This document shows, piece after piece, positions 1 to 5,711 of a stretch of DNA of 6,983 bases; the first letter of the stretch is position 1; each line of letters begins with the position of its first letter. The notes under the pieces were generated by a model. That model searched no databases. It saw nothing but the letters and a program-made list of their open reading frames with translations, and was not told the DNA's origin. Location: contig KL571353.1 of assembly GCA_000715855.1 (NCBI GenBank), positions 1,434 to 8,416 on the forward strand, given 5' to 3'. The position numbers and the translations under genes are program-made. Source of the stretch: Actinoplanes liguriensis (lineage in GTDB: Bacteria > Actinomycetota > Actinomycetes > Mycobacteriales > Micromonosporaceae).

Positions 1-1
1 C

Positions 2-2368
2 CTCAAGACCGTCACCGACAAGGCCTTCCAGCCGGCCGAGGCGGACTGGGACGGCATGTGCGCCGAGGAGTTGCGGGCGGCGCCGGAACCGGTACGCCGC
101 GCGGCGCAGGAGACCTCCTCCGCGCTCGCCTGGGCCTCCGCGCCGCTGCGCTACTGGGAGGGCAAGGTCAAGGCCTTCAACACCGAGGTCGACCGGATCA
201 CCGGCACACTGGACGGAGCCGCCGGCAACAAGTTCGGCGCGAAGGGCACGGACGGCAAGCCGCCCACCGACCAGGAGGTCGCCGACGCCCGGGCCGCGGC
301 CCAGGCCGAGGCGCGCCGGCAGTGGTGGGCCGCGTACGACACCGACATCGTCGAAGGGTCGAGCACGACCGCCGGCATGTTCCGGGACGGGCCGACCGAG
401 GAGAACCTCAAGGCCGCCCGCGCGGCCGGTGCGCTGCCCGCCACCCCGGGCGTGTTCTCGGTGTTCCCGGCGTACTGGCACGACGCCAACATGGAGCAGG
501 CCGGCAAGCGCGCCAACGAGCTGGCGAAAAAGCTCACGGACCCGTACCACGAGCCGACCGTCGCGGAGCTCGAGGAGCTGCGCAAGCTGGTGCAGGACTA
601 CGGCAAGGACAGGGCCTTCGCCTACACCTTCCTCGACGGTCTCGGCCCGAAGGGGCTGCTGGAGCTCAACGGCAAACTGGCGCTCTACAACCTGGACACG
701 CCCGGCGCCGGCGAGGAGCACAACTCGGGGTTCGACGAGAAGGGCGCCACGCTCATCCGGGACCTCCAGCTCGGCCTCGGGGTCGTCCTGGCCACCGCGA
801 CCGCGTCCACCGGCACCAGGACCGGGCCGCGGGGCGAGGGCTACACCCCCGGCAAGTACGAGCTGCCCGATCAGTGGGTCACCGACCTGATCGCCGCCGG
901 CCGCAGCAAGATCACCATCGGCAGCCCCGACAGTCCGCTGACCAACGTCGACCTCTACGGCTACCAGCTGCTCGGCCCACTGCTCAGGAGCGGCGAGTAC
1001 GACACCCGGTTCCTGACCCGGGTCGGCAGCGACATCATCGACTTCGAGATGGCCTCCGGCAAGAACAGCGCCCTGTGGACCGAGACCCGCGGCGAGAACC
1101 TCCGGCTGGACTGGACCCAGGGTCATGACAGGTCCCCGGCCGGCTACGACCCGATGACCGGCCTGATGACCGCGCTGTACTTCAACCCCGAAGCCACCCG
1201 CGACATCCTCACCGGGTCCGTCCTCTACGACGGCACCGAGGGCGGCCGGCTGACCCGGCTGGACTACCTGCTCACCGACCGCGAGTGGGACGCGACGAAG
1301 GACCTTCCCTTCGGCGCCGAGTGGAGAACCGAGACCGACGCCCACGGCGAGGACTACAAGAAGGCGGGCCTGGAGCTGTTCGGCGCGGCCCTCGAGAACG
1401 CCACGACCGACCCCCACGGGGACCGGGACGCGGAGCGGCGCATCGTCGAGTCGATCATCCTCGAGACCAACGTGGACGAGCAGGCCCAGGGCCACAAGAA
1501 CGGCGAGCACTCCGGTGGCCAGACCGTGATCGGCGCGGACATCATCCACCCGGAGATCCGCGACTCGATGGCCAACATCGTCAAGGCGTACATCTTCGAC
1601 GTCAACCGGAACATCTCCGACTCCTACACCGGGATCCCGGACGGGGCCCTCAACGTCGACCGGACGCAGCTGGTGCGCTTCCTCACCGACATCGGCAAGG
1701 ACGAGGCCGCGCACCAGACCGTGGTCGACGCCGAGACCGTCTACGCCGGAACGGAGTATGCCCGGGCCCTTCACAACCCGGACGTCAAGGACGTCGACCA
1801 GCTGGGCGCGCTCAACAACATCTCGGACAACTACGGCCACGTGGTCGGGGCCCTCGACCTCGGGGCGGTCACCGCCGGCCACGACGCCAGCACCGAGCAG
1901 GACGAGAAGCACAACGAGGGCGTCGAGGACCGGTTCGCGCTGATGGGCTTCGTGGCCGACCAGATCGTGGGCAAGGTGACCGACAAGATCCCGGTGCCCG
2001 GCGTCGGCGACCTGGCCGGCGAGTTCGTCAGCTCCGCGCTGGACGACGCGAAGGAGCAGGCGATGGTCGACAGCTCGGGCCAGTCCGCCTACGAGATCGG
2101 CAACCAGCTCGGCGCCAGCCGCGACGCCGCATCCCACCTCGTCGATTCGGTGTACTACCGGAGCGGCGTGCTCGACCTGCAGAATACTGGCCTCCTTGTG
2201 GATGGGCACCCGAAGCCGATGGAGGAATGGACAGCCCAGGACTACCGGGCGTGGGACGACTACAAGAGGGAGGCCGGCACTCGGGTGGCCAGCGCCTCGA
2301 ACCATGCCGCAGGTGCCTATCAGGATGGTCTTACGTGGGCCCAGGAGATCCTCGGGAAGCCGAGATGA
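2..2368 (+). CDS. WXG-headed large protein resembling DUF6571, probable type VII secretion-associated (5' end outside window)
   Basis: The frame is open to the left edge, so the ATG at 56 is probably internal; 788 codons are visible. Counting from base 2, residues 1-60 look like a helical hairpin with a W-D-G turn (residues 16-18), as in WXG100/ESX proteins, although the first helix is cut. The body is acidic and helix-rich, without cysteine except near the start. It contains phrases typical, as I recall, of the actinobacterial DUF6571 family: DGLGPKGLLEL, a YDTRFLTRVG segment, DPMTGLMTALYFNPEATRDI, and a small hydrophobic stretch around DKIPVPGVGDLAGEF near the C-terminus. No nuclease, protease or ADP-ribosylation motif was recognised in the last 100 residues. 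The stop overlaps the next start by four bases (ATGA), indicating translational coupling with the lipoprotein gene. I infer a surface or secreted role through a type VII-like route; the biochemical function is unknown. The family name is less certain than the reading frame. Confidence 0.6.
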   Translation, partial: LKTVTDKAFQPAEADWDGMCAEELRAAPEPVRRAAQETSSALAWASAPLRYWEGKVKAFNTEVDRITGTLDGAAGNKFGAKGTDGKPPTDQEVADARAAAQAEARRQWWAAYDTDIVEGSSTTAGMFRDGPTEENLKAARAAGALPATPGVFSVFPAYWHDANMEQAGKRANELAKKLTDPYHEPTVAELEELRKLVQDYGKDRAFAYTFLDGLGPKGLLELNGKLALYNLDTPGAGEEHNSGFDEKGATLIRDLQLGLGVVLATATASTGTRTGPRGEGYTPGKYELPDQWVTDLIAAGRSKITIGSPDSPLTNVDLYGYQLLGPLLRSGEYDTRFLTRVGSDIIDFEMASGKNSALWTETRGENLRLDWTQGHDRSPAGYDPMTGLMTALYFNPEATRDILTGSVLYDGTEGGRLTRLDYLLTDREWDATKDLPFGAEWRTETDAHGEDYKKAGLELFGAALENATTDPHGDRDAERRIVESIILETNVDEQAQGHKNGEHSGGQTVIGADIIHPEIRDSMANIVKAYIFDVNRNISDSYTGIPDGALNVDRTQLVRFLTDIGKDEAAHQTVVDAETVYAGTEYARALHNPDVKDVDQLGALNNISDNYGHVVGALDLGAVTAGHDASTEQDEKHNEGVEDRFALMGFVADQIVGKVTDKIPVPGVGDLAGEFVSSALDDAKEQAMVDSSGQSAYEIGNQLGASRDAASHLVDSVYYRSGVLDLQNTGLLVDGHPKPMEEWTAQDYRAWDDYKREAGTRVASASNHAAGAYQDGLTWAQEILGKPR

Positions 2369-3045
2369 GAGGTGCCGTGAACGTGTTCCGACCGAAGGTG
2401 TTCGCAGCGGCGATCATCGCCGTGGCCGTGGGTCTCACGACGGTGAGCTGTACCGGCGACGAGCCGCCCGCGGACCGGGCAGCACCGTCACTCAGCACGC
2501 CCGGCTCTTCGATGACCTTCGACGAGGCGTACCGGAAGCTCCCGATGAACGGGACCGAGACTCTGCCGATCACCTGGGAGCCGCCGGAGATACCGGACGT
2601 CGACGAGGTGCTCGCGGCCCGGCGGAGTCTCGTGTTCAACTACTGGAACTCGGCGTCGGTCGACTGGACTTCGGTGATCCCGATCGGGCGGTACCTGTTC
2701 ACCGAGGGCTACTACAAAGATGTCCTGGAGCCGTATGCGATGGTCTCGGCGGAACCCAATCCGTCGGTGGGCCCGATCTGGACCAAGGTCGTAGGCGTCA
2801 CGAAGAGTAGTCCGGATCGGGCGATTGTTACGTTCTGCACTGATATGGGCTATTGGCATGAGGCTCAGCAGAAGAATCCCCAAGTCCGGCCGGATCGGGC
2901 GGCCGTCGAGTCGTACGTGATGGAGAAGGTCCAGACCGGTGACGGGGAACAGCACTGGCTCGCTGACAAGCACGTCGTCCCCGATGCCGACGGCCGGGCC
3001 AAGTACGGCGCGGCGTGCACGAAGTGGGCGACCCACAAACCCTGA
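2365..3045 (+). CDS. Predicted lipoprotein, NTF2-like appearance
   Basis: This 226-residue protein has a basic start, a hydrophobic stretch (about residues 12-27) and Cys29 in the context TTVSC. That fits a lipoprotein signal peptide, though Thr at -3 of the lipobox is not the usual Leu/Val. A Pro/Ser-rich linker follows, then a domain beginning near VDEVLAARRS with a W/Y-rich helix, a GYYKD loop and an IVTFCTDMGYW strand. This layout resembles NTF2/SnoaL-like lipoproteins of actinobacteria. Cys158 and Cys218 could pair outside the cell. The start at 2365 overlaps the previous stop (ATGA). A GTG at 2377 with AGAGG just upstream is an alternative start that would shorten the n-region by four residues. 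Codons use more A/T at third positions than flanking genes (e.g. 2800-2880). From position alone it could be a partner or immunity-type factor for the upstream protein; no direct evidence supports this. Confidence 0.75.
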   Translation: MRGAVNVFRPKVFAAAIIAVAVGLTTVSCTGDEPPADRAAPSLSTPGSSMTFDEAYRKLPMNGTETLPITWEPPEIPDVDEVLAARRSLVFNYWNSASVDWTSVIPIGRYLFTEGYYKDVLEPYAMVSAEPNPSVGPIWTKVVGVTKSSPDRAIVTFCTDMGYWHEAQQKNPQVRPDRAAVESYVMEKVQTGDGEQHWLADKHVVPDADGRAKYGAACTKWATHKP

Positions 3046-3052
3046 CGCAGTG

Positions 3053-3058
3053 AGGAGG
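3053..3058 (+). promoter_or_regulatory. Strong ribosome binding site for the EspC-like gene
   Basis: AGGAGG lies six bases before the ATG at 3065. It fixes that start over in-frame ATGs further upstream (for example 2939), which sit inside the lipoprotein gene in another frame. Confidence 0.85.
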
Positions 3059-3064
3059 AAGACG

Positions 3065-3418
3065 ATGGCCAGCGACTATGTGGACCTGCACCCGCCGGTG
3101 GTGGTCGCCGCCGGCACGAGCACGGCGGCCACCTCGACGGAGTGGCAGGCGTGGGGCACCGAGGCGGACAACACTCTCCAGGAGACGTCCGCGCAGGTGG
3201 GCGACTTCGTGGTGAGCGCGGCCGTGGAGACGTACGCGGCGTCCTGGAATCCCCGGATCCAGGGTGTCGCCGTGCAGGTGGACACGCTGGGCGTGAACAC
3301 CCGCTCGGCGGCGAACACGATGACCACCGCGGACGGCGACGCCGTGACCGCGCTGATGCCGGTCGGCGGCGTCAACGAGGTCCGGGGCTCGGTGCTGAGC
3401 CGCCCGATCGCGATCTAA
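3065..3418 (+). CDS. Small EspC/WXG100-like ESX-type protein
   Basis: The protein has 117 residues, with no signal peptide, membrane segment or cysteine. A central region contains EWQAWG, close to but not exactly a W-x-G turn. A helix follows near the C-terminal half with the pattern VDTLGVNTRSAANTM then AD..A..AL. The spaced G-x-N-T-x-x-A-A and late Asp are what I associate with EspC-type (ESX secretion-associated) and related WXG100 proteins of about 100 residues. The last 20 residues (VGGVNEVRG...) look unstructured. It starts 19 bases after the lipoprotein stop, so the three genes likely share one transcript. I infer export or complex formation with a partner ESX-type protein, perhaps the WxG-type N-terminus of the first gene. 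Family assignment rests on pattern and context only; the gene itself is well supported by its ribosome site and codon use. Confidence 0.7.
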   Translation: MASDYVDLHPPVVVAAGTSTAATSTEWQAWGTEADNTLQETSAQVGDFVVSAAVETYAASWNPRIQGVAVQVDTLGVNTRSAANTMTTADGDAVTALMPVGGVNEVRGSVLSRPIAI

Positions 3419-3424
3419 GAGCGC

Positions 3425-3498
3425 TCAGCCGGAAGTGAACGATCCGGGAAGGCTCAGCCGAACGTGAACGGTCTGCAAAGGATCAGCCGAACGTGAAG
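3425..3498. repeat. Decayed 29-bp tandem repeat duplicating the 3' end of the thioredoxin-like gene
   Basis: The word TCAGCCG(G/A)A(A/C)GTGAA begins at 3425, 3454 and 3483, exactly 29 bases apart. The copies at 3425 and 3454 agree at 22 of 29 positions. The third (3483) agrees with the second over its first 15 bases and is the genuine end of the minus-strand gene. Read on the minus strand, the copies spell FTSG-stop, FTFG-stop and FTFG-stop. This looks like an old duplication of the gene end that now fills the 64-bp gap between two convergent genes. No hairpin with a U tract was seen here. Confidence 0.65.
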
Positions 3499-4430
3499 CT
3501 GTACGTCTCGGCGCCGGCCTCCAGGAACGTGATCTCCGCCGTGCGTTCGATGATCGGATCGGGCTGCCGCAGCAACTGGTAGAAGCGCCGATCGCTCACC
3601 ACGCCGTAGCCGTCCGGGTCCACGTCCTCCCCGGCGGCCGCGGCCGGGGCCTCGCCGTCGACGAGGATCCGGAAGCGGACGGGGGAGACCGCGCCCATCA
3701 CCATGTTCAGGTCCCGTGCGTGGAACCGGTTGAGGATCCGCGCCCCGGCCGCCTCCGCGACCGTCGCCTCCGCGTCGACCGTCCATTCCCCGGTCAGCGA
3801 CCACTCGTTGAGGTCGAGTTCCGCCGGCGTCTCGTACCGGTGGGATCTGCCGGGCACGAATCCGCCGGGTGACGCGAAGCTCGCCGTCCGCCGGTACCCG
3901 GTGTAGTTCTCCGCGGACCGCAGCGTCGACGGATCGGCCGACTCCTCGATCGGGCGCGGCTCGGGCATGACCAGGCCCCGGGTGGGAATGTCGAGCAGCC
4001 GCTGGATCGCCTTCTCGGTGCGCTCGTACTCGCCCTCGCCGAAGTGGTGGTAGCGGATGTCGCCGGCCGCGTCGGCCAGGTACAGCGCCGGCCAGTAGTT
4101 GTTGCCGAACGCGCTCCACACCCGGTAGTCGTCGTCGAGCGCCACCGGGTAGTCGATGCGGTCGGCGCGCGCCTGCCGCCGTACCTGCTCGGCGTCGTGC
4201 TCGAAACTGAACTCGGGCGTGTGCACGCCGACCACGACCAGCCCCTGATCGGCGTACTTCTCGTGCCAGGCACGCAGGTAGGGGAGTTGCCGCAGCCAGT
4301 TGACGCAGGTGAACGTCCAGAAGTTGACGAGGACGACCTTCCCGGTCAGATCCGGGGGCGTGCCGAGCCAGCCGGTCGCGCCGCCGAACCCGGGCAACCG
4401 CCCCTCCACCGGCAGATGACGGAACCTCAT
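3483..4430 (-). CDS. DipZ-C-terminal-like thioredoxin-fold protein with single active-site cysteine and carbohydrate-binding-like domain
   Basis: The protein has 315 residues, with no signal peptide or membrane segment, so it is probably cytoplasmic as encoded. Residues 1-150 form a thioredoxin/redoxin fold: LVNFWTFTCVNW (Cys42, Trp45), GVHTPEF (68-74), and WPALYL with the presumed cis-Pro at 114. These match the domain at the C-terminus of mycobacterial DipZ, where the site is CxxC. Here the second cysteine is Trp45, and Cys42 is the only cysteine in the chain, so ordinary dithiol-disulfide exchange within one molecule is impossible. Residues about 170-315 (ETPAELDLNEWSLTGEW, FHARDLNMVMG, FYQLLRQ, ending SFTFG) match the beta-sandwich carbohydrate-binding-like module known to follow the thioredoxin domain in DipZ. 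The start at 4430 is chosen for its AGGGAGGG site; the frame stays open to 4940, but that part lacks protein-like character. The gene converges on the ESX-type operon and is monocistronic here. Confidence 0.85.
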   Translation of the reverse strand: MRFRHLPVEGRLPGFGGATGWLGTPPDLTGKVVLVNFWTFTCVNWLRQLPYLRAWHEKYADQGLVVVGVHTPEFSFEHDAEQVRRQARADRIDYPVALDDDYRVWSAFGNNYWPALYLADAAGDIRYHHFGEGEYERTEKAIQRLLDIPTRGLVMPEPRPIEESADPSTLRSAENYTGYRRTASFASPGGFVPGRSHRYETPAELDLNEWSLTGEWTVDAEATVAEAAGARILNRFHARDLNMVMGAVSPVRFRILVDGEAPAAAAGEDVDPDGYGVVSDRRFYQLLRQPDPIIERTAEITFLEAGAETYSFTFG

Positions 4431-4435
4431 GATCG

Positions 4436-4443
4436 CCCTCCCT
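4436..4443 (-). promoter_or_regulatory. Ribosome binding site for the thioredoxin-like gene
   Basis: On the minus strand AGGGAGGG ends five bases before the ATG at 4430. This decides the start against longer in-frame alternatives upstream. Confidence 0.8.
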
Positions 4444-4589
4444 GTCTCGTGATGACTCGACGATCCCGCATCGGCGCCGCGTCCGCCCCAGGGAGCCACC
4501 CTGGCCGGCCCACGGGCCGTGTTGCGCCGCGCCTCCTGAACATCAAGGGCAGAGGCATTTTCCCGTACGTCCGTGAGCGTGGCCACCGA

Positions 4590-4881
4590 CTGCCGGGCGG
4601 GCCCGGACGCCACGCGCCGCATCCGGCGGTGATCGTGAACGGTCGAGATCGGCCGTGCGGCTGGCTCGATCAGGCCCGGCGCGAACGTCAGCAACCCGAC
4701 GATGTCGCTCGGCACGGGACGGCAATTCCGGGGCCGTCCCGTACCGGCGCCACAGCCCGGCACCCGGATTGACGACGACGTCGCCGTCACCCGCCGAGGC
4801 CGTGCGCTCGGCGAGCTCGAGGATCGTCGCGGCGCAGCCCGGCTCGGTGATGCGGGGACAGGAGGGGCGCGATGTCGTCGC
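4590..4881 (-). pseudogene. Possible frameshifted coding relic, family unknown
   Basis: Two adjacent minus-strand stretches in different frames have protein-like composition and mostly G/C third positions. About 4881-4722 reads ITEPGCAATILELAER then GDGDVVVNPGAGLW. About 4715-4590, in the next frame, reads DIVGLLTFAPGLIEPAARP. A single-base frame change near 4715-4722 would join them. Neither piece has a start codon with a ribosome site, and I do not recognise a family. GC-rich non-coding DNA can give the same impression, so confidence is low. Confidence 0.2.
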
Positions 4882-4989
4882 TCACCGGGACGGCCTGAAC
4901 ATCGGGTGCGGCCGTCCGGGCGGCATCGGTGTCGGCGCAATTGTCAACAGAATGCGCGCCAATGCCGTACCCGCAAATCGGTTTCGAAT

Positions 4990-5009
4990 GTGAATGTCAC
5001 CTCACGTGA
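4990..5009. promoter_or_regulatory. Paired palindromes, possible operator for the amine-oxidase genes
   Basis: GTGA-ATG-TCAC (4990-5000) is followed after one base by the perfect palindrome TCACGTGA (5002-5009). GTGAAT also recurs as a direct repeat 16 bases apart (4990 and 5006). The cluster sits in the AT-richest part of the gap, 60-80 bases before the first start of the downstream pair, a normal place for a repressor or activator site. The regulator is unknown. Confidence 0.35.
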
Positions 5010-5023
5010 ATTTTACCGTCCAT

Positions 5024-5048
5024 TTGCGAGGGTCCTGGCGCATCGCAA
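5024..5048. promoter_or_regulatory. Six-base inverted repeat in the leader of the amine-oxidase genes
   Basis: TTGCGA (5024-5029) and TCGCAA (5043-5048) are perfect inverted arms around a 13-base centre, ending six bases before the ribosome site. It could be an operator half-site pair or a weak leader hairpin. Six-base arms can arise by chance. Confidence 0.25.
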
Positions 5049-5053
5049 TCGAC

Positions 5054-5060
5054 GGGGAGG
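5054..5060 (+). promoter_or_regulatory. Ribosome binding site of the amine-oxidase N-domain gene
   Basis: GGGGAGG lies 10 bases before a GTG at 5071. It is too close (1 base) to the ATG at 5062 and too far (27 bases) from the ATG at 5088. The best-placed start is therefore GTG 5071, yet that frame is not the frame of the downstream protein; see the next entry. Confidence 0.7.
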
Positions 5061-5087
5061 AATGCCGACAGTGGCTCGACATCAGAA

Positions 5088-5711
5088 ATGGGGCTGGGGG
5101 CTCGGGCCGCCGAGCAGGCCAGGGTCTCCGACCCGAGCCCGGTCCCGGAGGCCGCCACCGGCACCGGCAGTGACCCGCTGACCAACGGCGAGGTCGACCG
5201 GGCGCGGGCCGTGGCGCTCACCCCGCAGCTCGCGGCGAGCGCCCGGGACGTGACCGGCAAGGCCGGGCCGGAGTACCTGGCGGCGGAGCTGGACGCGGAC
5301 GGCTCCCGGCAGGCCGAGCTCTACTACTACGACTACCAGACCGGGAAGCTGTTCAAGCAGGTCGTCGACCTGAAGACCGGCAAGCTCGCCAAGTCCTACT
5401 CGGCCACCGGGATGCAGCCGCCGGCGTCGCAGCAGGAGGCGCGGACCGCGCTGGAGCTGCTGGTCGCGGATCCCGCGAGCGCCGATCTGAAGGAGGCCTA
5501 CCGCAAGGCCACCGGCAAGACGCTGACCGGCACCGAGGGCATCGAGGCCATCGCGCACATCTACACCGCCAAGCCGGCCGACCGCGGCGCGAGCCAGTGC
5601 GGGAAGAGCCGCTGCGTGCAACTGATCGTGAAGACCGCGGACGGCCACTTCATCAACGTGACCGACGTCGTCGTCGACCTGTCCGGGCGCACGATCGCCC
5701 GGCTCAAGTGA
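5088..5711 (+). CDS. Copper amine oxidase D2/D3-type N-terminal domain protein; signal peptide apparently broken
   Basis: The open frame gives 207 residues. After a flexible start, DPLT (29-32) opens a domain with YYYDYQTGKL (79-88), VVDLKTGKL, GMQPP (108-112) and a following helix. This is the order seen in copper amine oxidase N2 domains: DPLT, then a D-x-x-T-G-K strand pair, then the V-Q-P-P turn. The rest, with Cys171 and Cys176 and a final FINVTDVVVDLSGRTIARL strand pair, would correspond to N3. Catalytic residues are absent; they lie in the next gene, which starts within this stop codon (GTGA). The well-placed GTG at 5071 encodes MARHQKWGWGL, a signal-peptide n-region, but then runs out of frame. 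In the main frame the protein starts near ARA-AEQ, which looks like a signal peptidase cleavage site. The hydrophobic core between them is missing, so the gene may be a recent pseudogene, a sequencing/assembly error, or a leaderless protein starting at 5088. I infer a structural partner of the catalytic subunit. Confidence 0.65.
   Translation: MGLGARAAEQARVSDPSPVPEAATGTGSDPLTNGEVDRARAVALTPQLAASARDVTGKAGPEYLAAELDADGSRQAELYYYDYQTGKLFKQVVDLKTGKLAKSYSATGMQPPASQQEARTALELLVADPASADLKEAYRKATGKTLTGTEGIEAIAHIYTAKPADRGASQCGKSRCVQLIVKTADGHFINVTDVVVDLSGRTIARLK

Larger units (their letters stand above)
4431..5070. other. Long intergenic region between divergent genes
   Basis: About 640 bases separate the start of the minus-strand thioredoxin-like gene from the plus-strand amine-oxidase pair. 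Several open frames cross it on both strands, but they are Arg/Pro-rich shadows without good starts. It contains the possible relic at 4590-4881. From about 4930 rightwards it becomes clearly richer in A and T, as expected for a promoter. I found no convincing -35/-10 pair for either gene and no RNA gene or terminator. Confidence 0.6.

Noticed and set aside
58..1128. 356-residue plus-strand frame overlapping the large protein
   Set aside because: Arg/Gly/Pro-rich out-of-frame shadow of the DUF6571-like gene.
2939..3064. Upstream start for the EspC-like protein
   Set aside because: It would place 42 Ser/Arg-rich residues inside the lipoprotein gene; AGGAGG at 3053 points to ATG 3065.
3406..3426. 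Palindromes GATCGCGATC (3406-3415) and GAGCGCTC (3419-3426) as a terminator
   Set aside because: Perfect but lacking a loop and a T tract; the first lies within the coding end. Such short palindromes are common in GC-rich DNA.
4871..4897. Eight-codon frame with a nearby GGAGG, possible leader peptide
   Set aside because: No regulatory residues, no attenuator-like hairpin after it, and far from the next gene.
4431..4940. N-terminal extension of the thioredoxin-like protein (frame open to 4940)
   Set aside because: The added 170 residues are Arg/Pro/Ser-rich without a fold, while a strong ribosome site sits directly before the ATG at 4430.
4938..4950. TTGACA on the minus strand as a -35 box
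   Set aside because: No -10-like hexamer at 16-19 bases, and no gene start follows within a normal leader length.
4702..5181. Plus-strand frames (4655-4993 and 4702-5181) leading into the amine-oxidase region
   Set aside because: Arg-rich, no ribosome site. The second one's last part is the signal-peptide start frame after the break and does not continue into the domain protein.
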